The notes beneath the pieces are model-generated. The model was not told where the DNA came from. It did no database searches and saw only the letters and a program-made list of their open reading frames with translations. 64,000 nt of DNA. It comes from Septoria linicola. Lineage: Eukaryota; Ascomycota; Dothideomycetes; Mycosphaerellales; Mycosphaerellaceae. The first letter of the stretch is position 1, and each line of letters starts with the position of its first letter. Both the position numbers and the translations under genes were made by a program. Shown piece after piece: positions 1 through 9,502 of this stretch. The DNA is taken from contig CP099424.1 in assembly GCA_024114885.1 (NCBI GenBank), positions 992,001 through 1,056,000 of the forward strand, written 5' to 3'.

Positions 1-294
1 AGACATCCGTCCTTGTCATCAGACGATCTGGACAACAGAGATGTTCTGTGACACCATTGCAGTACCACTGAGCCTGCGTGCCAATAGCATCTTCTCATCG
101 TGACAGATACGAGCTGTATCTGACGTGGCCACGCGTCTGGAATCGGCGCGTCCCAAGCGCGTCTTGGAAAGGATAAGTAAATTGCTACCACATTAGCTTA
201 CCCTTTGGTTTACATCTGAGGTCGCATCGATGCCCTAATGCCCTCTCTACTCTAGCAAACAACTCCCTGGCCTTGTGAAGGCAACAGCAACACG
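1..294. other. Left edge, no gene seen
   Basis: No convincing coding sequence, tRNA or repeat is visible. The right part presumably holds the promoter and 5' leader of the acidic protein that begins at 295. A minus-strand open frame runs through here into that gene, but it looks like an antisense shadow. Confidence 0.4.
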
Positions 295-2034
295 ATGATG
301 CCAATCCCAAAAAGACAGAGGACCGACCATGACTATGCCTTTGGGGCCCAATCTCACGCGTCAGTCGAGCAACATTATGGTGTCCCACTTGGAAACGCCG
401 GTCCAGGGCAGTCCGGTCAATCGAATGCCTCAGTATACAATATCCACCAGCACGTTGGCCATAACTTTCAACCTCACCATTATGCTTCATACTCGATGTC
501 CCAGCCGAACTCCGGAGTATATGCGTCACATCCTCTGCCAGCTCCAGCACCCCCTCCGAATAATCCAAGTCAATCCGTCAAAGTGCAGGCCCCCAGCATC
601 GAGCAGATCGTCTCTGAATTGACTGTAGAGGCCACTCGCACCATCCTTCTCCAGCTCTCTTGCGATGATCCCCTCGGAAAAACGCGGTCTTCACTTCGTA
701 ACCATTATGTTGCGCAGCAGCTTCAACAGCAGTCCCGTGTCACAAATTTTGACATCTACAGCAAGCAGGCATATCACGCAATCAACACTCAATATCCGGA
801 ACTGGAGGGTGAACCGCGGTATCACAAATCCTTGGAAGTGGCGCGAATCCTGGTCAGCTATGTTGAAAACATAGGATGCCAAATCACGACTCATGTCTCT
901 GTACGAACCAAGACGTATGCCGTGCAAGCGCTAGTCAACATCGCGAGTATGATCCTTGAGTCCCGCGCCGTAGCGGCCACAATCGGCCACGAGCTCTTAC
1001 AGCGATTCCAATTCGAAGACGCTCTCAAGTGGAACATGAAGAATATTCTAGCGACGATGAGTAGAGAAGAGCGCGAACTTGCTGGTAAAGCCTCACCGGA
1101 TGGGTGTGGCCGTACACTGCTTGAGCAGATAGCATGGATTAACAGTGTAGCTACTATGCATGCGCTTCATGGTCTTGATCTTAGCGAGTCCTTCACATTG
1201 CTTGGTGGTACGAAAATTGTGCACATGAGCTACCAAGAAAACAGAGCAAACGAGCGGCAACGGGAGGGATGTGACCAAGAAATCGGCAGAGCAGCTAAAG
1301 AACCTAAAGAAGACGAGGAGGAAGAGGAGGATGACGAAGAGGAGGACGAAAGTGAAGCAGAGGAGGAGGAGGAGGATGATGATGATAATGAAGAGGAAGG
1401 AAGCAATATGAGGGAGGACTCAGGGTCATTCAAGAGCTTCAACTCCTGCTTGAAAGAAGTCGAATCTATCATGAATCAGAAATACTCTCACCTGGGCTGC
1501 AGCGAGCAATTTGAGAAAGCATTCGAAGCCAGCTGCGAGGTCGAGGCACAGATCCAGCTTATTCGACAGAATGTTTTCAGAGGGACAGATTCTGAAGACA
1601 AATTGGAGGCAATAAACGCGCTAGTCGGAATTGGCAACGCGATTATGAGCTCTGATCCTGGTGAGCTGGCTAGCTCTGCGAGGAATCAGTTCCGGAGACA
1701 CTTCAGCATTCCGGAGCTCATTTCATCTATAGTTGATGACATATGTCCTGCGGACTTTGCGGATCTTCCAGACATAGACTTCCTGGTTGAAGATCTTCGT
1801 GGCCTTGTGCAACTCGCGAGTGCCTGTGGAACTCTGAGCTTCGACTGTCTAAAAGACACCGCCGCTTTCATAGAGCGGAGCGCGAGAGACGACGAGGACG
1901 AGGACGACATCGAGGACAAGGATGAGGACAGCGACCTTAGCGAAGAGGACGAAGACATCACTGATCTCCACAAAGTCAACCAGTCTCTGCTGATGACTAC
2001 TGCACTTTTGGCGGTAGCTTCAACAGCGTTTTGA
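295..2034 (+). CDS. Acidic nuclear-type protein of unknown function
   Basis: Single-exon frame of 579 residues starting at the first of two adjacent ATGs. I do not recognise the family. The N-terminus has a short basic cluster (KRQR, residues 6-9) that could act as a nuclear localisation signal, then a His/Gln/Pro-rich low-complexity stretch to about residue 100. Two globular-looking helical blocks follow (about 105-310 and 375-525). They are separated by a run of almost pure Glu/Asp (about 335-370), and a second acidic run lies at about 530-557. Acidic tracts of this sort occur in histone-binding and nucleolar proteins, but that is only an analogy. No membrane segment or signal peptide is seen. 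The next gene, on the same strand, starts about 550 bases downstream. Confidence 0.75.
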   Translation: MMPIPKRQRTDHDYAFGAQSHASVEQHYGVPLGNAGPGQSGQSNASVYNIHQHVGHNFQPHHYASYSMSQPNSGVYASHPLPAPAPPPNNPSQSVKVQAPSIEQIVSELTVEATRTILLQLSCDDPLGKTRSSLRNHYVAQQLQQQSRVTNFDIYSKQAYHAINTQYPELEGEPRYHKSLEVARILVSYVENIGCQITTHVSVRTKTYAVQALVNIASMILESRAVAATIGHELLQRFQFEDALKWNMKNILATMSREERELAGKASPDGCGRTLLEQIAWINSVATMHALHGLDLSESFTLLGGTKIVHMSYQENRANERQREGCDQEIGRAAKEPKEDEEEEEDDEEEDESEAEEEEEDDDDNEEEGSNMREDSGSFKSFNSCLKEVESIMNQKYSHLGCSEQFEKAFEASCEVEAQIQLIRQNVFRGTDSEDKLEAINALVGIGNAIMSSDPGELASSARNQFRRHFSIPELISSIVDDICPADFADLPDIDFLVEDLRGLVQLASACGTLSFDCLKDTAAFIERSARDDEDEDDIEDKDEDSDLSEEDEDITDLHKVNQSLLMTTALLAVASTAF

Positions 2035-2582
2035 GAATGACCTCTAAGCATAACGCAGAGATGTTGGAGTATGGGCCTTTCTCAGCTCATACCGTCCACG
2101 GCATGCGATAGAGCTGCTTCAAGATCGGAAGAGCACGACACGCGAGGAGGCAAGCTAAACATACGAAGGCAGTCGTGGCAGATGCACATGCGGCTTGGCT
2201 TCGCTTCTCGCACTTCCCACCGACGTGCGGAAGAACTTTGAGCGCAACTGGACGTCACACCGCGACCGAGACCCAAATATTGCTCGCGTCTCGTCTGCAC
2301 CGATGCACTCCAGCATCCGCTAATACATTGTCGCGATCTCGCAAGAGTGGGCGTCAGCCGGAGCATGTCTGGGCTACAGCTTAGGTGTCGCTGACTCCGT
2401 CAATCTCGGCGCATCTCCGAACTCGCCTTCTCGGATGTGTGGGGCGAGGTCTAAAGCACAAGTATATATGGGCGTGGCCTACGACAACTGAGGTTGAACA
2501 TTCCAAAGATCTGATCGAACCATCGACACACCAGAAAACCTTGAAGCTTTCCGGTTCTGCAGTCAGCTACTACCATATCAAC
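2035..2582. other. Intergenic region upstream of the micropeptide gene
   Basis: No gene is seen. It includes a TATA-like element near 2463 and, at 2122-2136, a 15-base match to a common sequencing adapter prefix (see findings). Open frames on either strand begin at non-ATG codons and have no recognisable motifs. Confidence 0.4.
2463..2469 (+). promoter_or_regulatory. TATA-like element upstream of the 66-residue gene
   Basis: TATATAT sits 114 bases before the ATG at 2583, a usual TATA-to-start distance for a short fungal leader. The assignment rests on position only. Confidence 0.35.
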
Positions 2583-2783
2583 ATGCCTTTGATCGCACGC
2601 CGTTTCTCGATCACGAACTTCCTCATTGCCAGCTCAGCACTTGGCTTTCAGGTGTTCGTTCTATACCCATGGCATAACAAGCTGGACGACGACTTCACAG
2701 CACTCAAGAAGGAGAACGTACGACTGCTACATACGATCGAGCAGAGACTGGCGCAAGTGAAGGAGAAACCATCGGTGCCTTGA
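2583..2783 (+). CDS. 66-residue single-pass membrane micropeptide, probably mitochondrial
   Basis: The frame stays open upstream to a GTG at 2385, but the first ATG is at 2583, giving 66 residues. The N-terminus MPLIARRFS is basic, followed by one hydrophobic segment (about residues 11-30) and an amphipathic, charged C-terminal helix rich in Lys/Glu/Leu. A short positive N-terminus, one membrane span and a charged coiled tail is the build of many tiny inner-membrane subunits or assembly factors of respiratory complexes. I do not recognise the exact family. A TATA-like box lies 114 bases upstream. The alternative is a chance frame, but the hydropathy layout argues for a real protein. Confidence 0.6.
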   Translation: MPLIARRFSITNFLIASSALGFQVFVLYPWHNKLDDDFTALKKENVRLLHTIEQRLAQVKEKPSVP

Positions 2784-3203
2784 AGAGACGTCATCGACAC
2801 AGCGCAATACAGTAAGCTCAGCTGGAGCTACGAACCATAGATATGCGCTGATCAAAAGCAGCCAAGCAATACTATGCCCGGAGGCTTTCGTCAGTGGCAC
2901 CATAGCGACGCGGCGTACAAAAGACGTCGAGCTTCATCACGACCAGAAACCAAGGATGTGATATGAAGTTGGGTACACGTAGCTGTCCACAATCGATCGG
3001 CAAGGATTCAGAGAGTTGCTGCCTAGTATGAGCAGTAAAGTGAACGAGCGAAAGTAGAAGTGAAGAAGCTGGGCTTTCAGCTCATTGGTGCTCATGCATG
3101 CACGCGCGGCCCTCGCTATTGTTGGAGCTAATACAATAGAATTTTGGTCATATATCATTGACTCCCACTGTCCGTTTTGAGAGCTCGCTACAACATCAAC
3201 ACG
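2784..3203. other. Intergenic region before BTB gene 1
   Basis: I see no gene in these 420 bases. They presumably contain the promoter of the BTB gene that starts at 3204. Confidence 0.4.
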
Positions 3204-4419
3204 ATGACGAGCACCTCACAGGTGCCAAACAACAACATGGAAACCGAGACTACCGAGATCGAGCGAAGTGATGTCGCTGCTGATGGCGACCTGATCATAA
3301 CCGTTGGAGGACAGCTCGAGTTGCGCGTGCACTCTCTGCTGCTGAAGATGAACTCGCCGGTCTTTCGTACTATGCTTGGTCCGGACTGGCTCGAAGGCCA
3401 ACAGCTGGCGAACATCAGCCCCGCAACGCCCGGAGCGCTCAGTCTGCCTGGTGACGACCCCAAAGCTATGCAGGTGCTGTGCTTCATCCTACATGCTCAG
3501 AATGATCAGCTTCCTTCTCGTCCAGATTCAACAAATCTTCTCGGGCTTGCAAAAGCAGCTGACAAGTACGACTGCGCCCAAGCAGTCAAGTTTCACGCGG
3601 AGGCGTGGCTCTCGAGGACAGGAGTGGGCACCAAACGTCAAGCTAAAGATCTTCTGGAAATCACACTACTCCTAGACTTTCCCTCCTATTTCAGTGAATT
3701 CTCGGACGCTGTGGTGAAAGATACCAGGCAAAGTGACCAGTGGGAGGGTATACTTGTCGATGACGATACAGGCGTCATGCGTCAGTACCTTACGTCTGTA
3801 CTGTGAGTTATGCTGATATCATTGGACAGGAGCAATCCGAGCCCGCTGGTGCTATTATGACAGTGACATTGTCTATGGCCCCACTCAGAACATGAAACAT
3901 CTTTGCGGACTCTTGGATGGAAGCTACGCTCATTACGAGAACTACGAGGAAGGAATTGGGCCCGGCCATGACGACTTTGACGCAGATGAGGAAACAGCCA
4001 AGATCTGCCGCTTCGTTCGAGAGGGTGTCACGTGTATGAAAGAAGCCTTCCCGACAGTCAACTCAACTCCGCTAATGAGCTACAGCACGCACTTGCAGAC
4101 AGTTGTCGAGGCTGGTTTCTGGCCAGGAGAGCACTTCTTATCACTCGGATATCTGCTCCAGAAGCTCAAAGTGGTCAGATTCGGCGGGCTGAAGGATGTC
4201 GACTACTGTGATCGGCATTGTGTCTGGGAACCACTTGACGAAGCCACCAAAATTCTGCAGGCGTTCCCCGGCGACATGGAGCGACTCACTGAGCGAGCGA
4301 GAATGGCGAACCTGGCGTGCTGCTTGGACTGCTTCAAGGCGCCAAATGGTCGTGCTTCTATCTGTAGAGTGCCGCACCAGAGCACGTTGGCGACCCGCGC
4401 GACGTACAACGCTGGATGA
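3204..4419 (+). CDS. BTB/POZ domain protein 1
   Basis: Two exons, 3204-3802 and 3864-4419, joined across a 61-base GTGAGT..CAG intron. The join keeps phase and gives 384 residues. The open frame extends up to a TTG at 3177, but the first ATG is 3204. Residues about 35-150 match a BTB/POZ domain: a 'DLIITVGG' start, then 'LELRVHSLLLKMNSPVFRTML', the usual recall of 'hxxxLxxxSxxFxxmf', and helices to about 150. The C-terminal half ends in a Cys-rich patch (CCLDCFKAPNGR) that recurs in the next gene (CLDCYK), so the two are paralogues. Fungal BTB-only proteins are mostly uncharacterised. Some act as protein-interaction adaptors or Cul3 substrate receptors, and no specific role can be given here. 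Confidence 0.8.
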
Positions 4420-4833
4420 TTGACATGACTGCTATGAACCATGATGCAGGCGATCTGAGCACGGGCACTGTTCTAATTGGCGCCCAGAGAGTGCTGCCGG
4501 GCTGTGAAACTACATTTGGAAAATGAGTGCAGCTCAGCTTTAGAGCTCCGAAGTACGGGCCCCGGGGTTCGACCAGCTCCAATGCAGTAGTCACTTCGAT
4601 AGAATAGGCTCATCCTAAGGCAAGGATCTTGTCACTGGAACATTCGAAGGATCGCGACAATAAGTTGGTTGCCATGGGGTGCAGAGACATAGTATTGTGT
4701 CAATAGAAAACAATACGCGAAGCTGCATTAGCCTAAAACACACAGCAACATCATCCAGCCACGTCACTTTGGCAAGTCTATTGAACATCACATTCCCTCT
4801 GTCCTAAACACACAACCAATTCGAACATTCAAG
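4420..4833. other. Intergenic region between the two BTB genes
   Basis: No gene is found. The sequence includes a GC-rich palindromic-looking patch near 4555-4570. It does not fold into a convincing tRNA. Confidence 0.4.
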
Positions 4834-6370
4834 ATGTCAGATAACGAGCGCGCAGCAAAGCGGCAGAAGCGCAGCATGCCAGAGCTTGCCATCGACACAA
4901 CAAGCACGCCAGCACCGGACATGATCGTGGACGTTTGTAACGAAGGCGACACCATACTCGTGGTAAAGGGCATCGCAGGCGTTCCCAAGCCGTAAGTTTA
5001 CACCTAACCATCACAAACATGAGCTGACCGAAACCAGTGTTGGCATTCGAGTCTCTTCCTCTGCTCTCAGCATCACAAGTCCAGTCTTCCGCCGTCTTCT
5101 GGCGACTCCTGGCGGGAATGCGCCACCAACGCCTCCAACTGGCGTAGAAGAACCTCGACTCGTCTATCTGGAGAATGACGACGGCGATGCGTTATTCCTG
5201 TTGCTCAATATACTTCACTTGCGAAACGACGCACTTCCAGCGAGACTACGCCCAGATCTGCTTTTCCGCTTCGTCGCCATATGCGCGCGATACGAATGCA
5301 CAGTCGCCGCCGGCCGCGCAGCCTCGCAATGGCTCGACTACATCTACACCAAGACTCTCAAAGCCAGCAGACTGTTCAGTCATACTGGCCCCTCCGCAAC
5401 GCCAGCAACACCAGCATCCGCTTTCCCACCAACCACTCCTTTCTCTGCATTTCCACCCACCAACGACTCTCAGACCCTCTTCAAACTCATCGAAGCAAGC
5501 CTCACCCTCAACGACGCCCTTTTTTTCGCGCGCTTCACCTCACACTTCATCCTCACCCAACCAACCATAACCTCGATCTCCGAAATCGCTCCAAGCCAGA
5601 CCCAAACCCAACAACGTCTCGCCGCAGTCCTCCAAGCCCGCCAAAAGCAAACCCTTCAAGACCTCCGCATAGACCTCGACCTCCTCATCGATCCTCTCTC
5701 AGAAGCTCTATCCGAAGACACAAAACACTACCCCGACTGCGCACCCGGCGACGAAGCCCAACCCGACGGAACAACAACCGCAGAAGAAGGAGATAATCAG
5801 CAGCAGCAGTACTGCCCCATCGACCGCGACGCCGCAACGGAATTCCTCTCCGCCCTGCGCGACGCCAATCTCTGGCCTGCGACTCGCTGGCCCGCTCTTA
5901 CTCCCCCCCAACCACCATCCTCCTCCTTCCCATCCACATCCACATCAACAGCCGCCGCCGTAGGATCGCCATCATTATCCTCCCTCCCCACCGCCATCGT
6001 ATCCACGCTCAAGAGTTTCCGCGTTCCCGACCACGACGCCTCAGACGCATGTTACTGGTGCATGCACGTCGAAGACCGGTTCGCGACGGCGTTGAACTTG
6101 GTGCGCGCGATGCATAAGGATAGGTTGTGGGGGCTGTGTTTGGATTGTTATAAAGCTGGAGGGACAGGAATGGGGATGGGAGTTTACAAGGGCGAGTGTC
6201 GGTATGAGCATTTCAAGCCGGGGGTCGGGAAGGTGTGGCAGGTTGATGTTGATGTTGATGTTAATGGGGTGCGGGATGTGGTCAAAGGAGGAGATGGAGG
6301 GGACGGTGCAGGCGAGGGTGAAGGACAAGGAAGTGGTGGTGCGATGGCGATCAGTTCGACGGAGGGATGA
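4834..6370 (+). CDS. BTB/POZ domain protein 2
   Basis: Two exons, 4834-4991 and 5038-6370, separated by a 46-base GTAAGT..CAG intron, giving 496 residues. Exon 1 encodes a charged leader ending in 'DVCNEGDTILVVKG', the first strand of a BTB fold. Exon 2 continues with 'VGIRVSSSALSITSPVFRRLL', the signature helix. The middle of the protein is long, Pro/Ser/Thr-rich and low-complexity (about residues 230-330). The C-terminus holds a CLDCYK patch shared with BTB protein 1, then a Gly/Asp/Val-rich tail containing the simple repeat DVDVDVN. Orientation, domain order and the shared C-terminal patch indicate a tandem duplication that has diverged strongly. Function is unknown. Confidence 0.8.
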
Positions 6371-6762
6371 AGGCGATCGGAGAGGCTGTTCAAGACTTGA
6401 TGGGAAGGGAAATTATGTGCGGAGAATACGCATTGACCTGATGGAGGAGAACAAGCAAGAGCCACGCAGAGCGAGTTGATCGGTTGGTCCTGATCGATTA
6501 CAATGGCACGCTATCACAAATTTTAGCGCTAAAGACGAAGAAGCCAAAGCAAGGTAAAGCTGTCGTTTTCACATGCACAATGAATTTTGGGCTGTATTGA
6601 GGACTTCTGTAATGCGACATCGTTTTTGTGTCTCTCTACAAGAGATGACTGAGATGTGCTCAGTGTCGTGTCTGGCGCTGCTGTGGAAGCGCGGAAGATG
6701 ATACGATCACCGCCTGTGATCGAGATTGGCTGATGCAGGACATGAACTTTTGCGCTCGACTT
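6371..6762. other. Convergent 3' intergenic region
   Basis: This lies between the stop of BTB gene 2 (plus) and the stop of the ChAPs gene (minus). No gene is seen. It should hold the 3' ends of both transcripts. Confidence 0.4.
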
Positions 6763-9134
6763 TTATCCCTCGCTACCAGTACTTCTGAAAGCTGCGCAGA
6801 GCGCTGCGTAGGAGTGTGTAAGGTCCAATATGCTCTGTGGCAGACTTGTAGCCTGTACGATGCTCCGTACCTTGACTGCGCCCTCGTCTTCGATGAGCTT
6901 GCGGATTGTGTATAAAAGGTCCGGCGAGAACTGGAATTGTTAGCCAACGTTAGGTAAATGTGGACCTCCGCTGCAACTCACCTCAGAGTACCATCTGTAC
7001 TGCCACGCGATCAATCGTAATAGCGCACCGAGCATATTACGGCCGTCACCTTGCTGCTCGTACAGCTTGAGGACACCGCGCATCGCTTTAGGACTGAAGC
7101 GCATGCTGAGACATGCCTGCCAAGCTTCGGTGGCCTCCTCGGGATGATGAAGACGTTCCGCCAAGTCACCCAAGATTTCCCACTCCTCAGCGCTCTTCTT
7201 ATAAGCCATCTGCTGTTGCTTGTACTGTGATGCCTCTGTTCGCCAGATTGTGTAGATGCGTAGATCCTCGTATAGTACCATGAATAGGTTGTCGAGCCAT
7301 CGCTCGCAGAGTCGTTTATGCTGGAATTGTGTATATTGCTGATGTGAGGGATCGGTATTCGGCGGTTGTGCCTGCGGAGTCTCTGCTCCGGAGCGTACAG
7401 TGATGGAAGTGCTCGGCTTCGACACATCCGGATCGAGGTGCGATGATGCGACGGTAGGTTCACTGTCGCCATTAATCATGTCGTCCGTGTCAGGATCTGA
7501 AGGTGCATCGTCCTGCTGTCCGTGGCCATTCGGTTGTGGAGTATCGTTGCCACGAAGGGCTGTTGTGCTGGCATTCCTACTGCCAGGCGGTGCTTGCCTC
7601 TCTTGTCTGTATTCTTCCTCCATCACGAATACCTGACTGCGAATCTTGAGCAACTGATCCCAGCCAATCTTTTTCGTGATCTCTGTTAGGAGAATATATG
7701 CCTTCAAGAAAGTCCCTTTGTAGTTGCCAGCCGACAGTCGCTTGAGTGTCGGGTGCACTACATCGGAGTCAGGCGTTACGCCAGCATCGTCAATCTCATC
7801 GCATATGGTCTCCGGCGCGAGCGGTAACGATATACGGGCTGGCTCAGGTAGTCGAGGCGCGTCTTTATCTTGGTATGTAAACATGGGACATGAGTTCAAG
7901 GTGAGCAGGGCCATGTCCCAGCGCTCCATAGTCACATAAACTTCTGCCAGTCGTGCCCACGTGCAGAATTCGCTTGGAGCGGACACAACTTCACGTTTCG
8001 CAAGTTCCAGGGCAAGATCTGCGCGTCCTTTTCGATTGCAGAATTCGGCTTGCGTGTCGAGGATGGAGTAGTCCATAGGTAGCTCCTGGACTGCTTCATG
8101 CAACAATTTCACCGCCTTGACTTCCTCATCCGCGGCGAGATACACCTTTGCGAGCAGGGAGGAGATTTCCGGATCACGAGTACGCAGCTTCTCGAAGAGG
8201 TTGATGCCAGAAGCAAATCGGCCTGTGGTTTTGAAGTAGTGTAGCAATCCTGAAGTCAGATGGTTAGAGACCAGATTGGGCACTTGTATCTCCGGGTCCG
8301 AACCAAGCTGCCAGCCTGGGGAAATGTCAGCTCCTTCCTTATGCACGCCATTTTGGCCGACTGACCGCTAAAGAACAGCTTCTCGGCAGCATCGAGAAAG
8401 CGCTGCTCCTGCTCGGTACTCTGGACAGGATTGAATCGCCTCACACCAATGATGCGCTTGATGATGTCGCCCGAGCCCGAGTCTGCGTACGAGTATGCGC
8501 GCAGCACACTGCACAGATATGTCTCCAGCCAATGCTCCTCTGTGGCTTCCAGCTTGTTCCCTCGCTCGTCCACGCAATAGCTCTCGACGGTTCCTGGGAT
8601 CTGCACCTGCACGCGCATATCGACGCGTGAGAAGGCATTGTAGCAGCAGTACGTGCCGGAGATGACTTTATGCGTGGTGTTGGTGGGCGTGTAGGTGAGC
8701 GTGTTGATGTATGCTGCCAAGCTGGCCGACGACGACGCATCGACGCCGGTGACATGGTGGTAGACGCCGACCTGGGGGGGAGCAGTCAGTATAGCAAGAC
8801 CACCTCACAACCAGGTAGCATATAGGAAGAGGAACAGGAACAGGAAAGAGAGGTGGACAGGACAGGACAGGACAGGACAGGACACACCTGCTTGGACACC
8901 GACTTGCTGTTGGCGGGAGCTTTGGTCAAATGCACCACATCGGGAGGTCCGAGTTCTCGCAGTGATGCCAACTGCTCCGTACGCACATCGACGACCGAGT
9001 GCGCATCGTCCTCGAACAGCCTGTAGACATGTCGCGTGCTTAGTGTCTCCTCTTTCTTGATCGATCGCTCGTGACTTGTTGACAAAGTCAATGGACTGGC
9101 TTCCTACTTACTCGGGCACTGCTGTCGCCACCAT
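6763..9134 (-). CDS. BUD7: ChAPs family protein (BUD7/BCH1-type exomer subunit)
   Basis: Five exons on the minus strand: 9134-9112, 9020-8888, 8771-8366, 8315-6982 and 6930-6763, giving 687 residues, close to the roughly 700-750 of the yeast family. All junctions are GT..AG and in phase. The protein begins MVATAVPE and continues with the conserved N-terminal region (VVDVRTEQL, GTYCCYNAFSRVDMRV, FLDAAEKLFFSG). A TPR-like helical array follows ('LLHYFKTTGRFASGINLFEKL', 'AEFCNRKGRADLALELAKRE'). ChAPs bind Chs5 and Arf1 to form the exomer coat, which moves selected cargo such as chitin synthase from the trans-Golgi to the surface. The gene is head-to-head with HIR3 (368 bases apart). BUD7 versus BCH1 cannot be separated by eye. 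Intron 2 carries a pentanucleotide repeat. Confidence 0.88.
8855..8884 (+). repeat. GGACA pentanucleotide microsatellite in an intron
   Basis: Six perfect copies of GGACA, preceded by the related AGGAACAGGAACAGG. It lies in the second intron of the ChAPs gene, starting just after its 5' splice site. On the sense strand it is a TGTCC polypyrimidine-rich tract. Confidence 0.9.
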
Positions 9135-9502
9135 CGCGTTGCACTTTTGTTCCTATGTCATGCGCAATTCAGTCTTCAGAGCCACAGTGTGAGTGTGAGT
9201 GTCTGGTCTCGCGATCAGAGAAAGTCGTAGTTAGTGTCCTTTATTCTGCACTTCCAGCTGTTGACCAGCTTGGGAGACACCACGAATGCGCTTCTGTCGG
9301 ACCTGACTGCGCAGGCCAATCGCAGCTGCTGGCCGGAGAGTGAGGACCCCTGTCACCGGGCACCGGCGAGCAGTCGCGCGTTACACCTTCCCTTCCCTTC
9401 ACTCTAACTACGCGTTTGCTGGTTCCAGTCTTGTGGCGCTGACCACACGCGCAAGACGTGTATAATTCATGGAACCACCATTCATCCTCACCCAGCACCG
9501 CC
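9135..9502. promoter_or_regulatory. Bidirectional promoter region of the ChAPs gene and HIR3
   Basis: These 368 bases separate two divergent ATGs, so both promoters must lie within or overlap them. No clear TATA box is seen. There is a CT-rich stretch near 9390-9405. Confidence 0.5.

Noticed and set aside
1300..1405. GAGGAGGA-rich tract as a simple repeat locus
   Set aside because: It is the coding sequence of the Glu/Asp tract in the acidic protein, without a strict repeat period.
4555..4580. GC-rich patch with a GGTTCGA-like B box
   Set aside because: No tRNA cloverleaf can be drawn around it, and the bases after GGTTCGA do not fit a T arm.
6909..6917. TATAAAAG sequence
   Set aside because: It lies within the last exon of the ChAPs gene (encoding LLYTIRK on the minus strand), so it is not a promoter.
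8281..8310. A possible 34-base intron in ChAPs exon 4
   Set aside because: It is too short for splicing in this genome, and the sequence it would remove (VPNLVSNHLTS) reads as normal coding.
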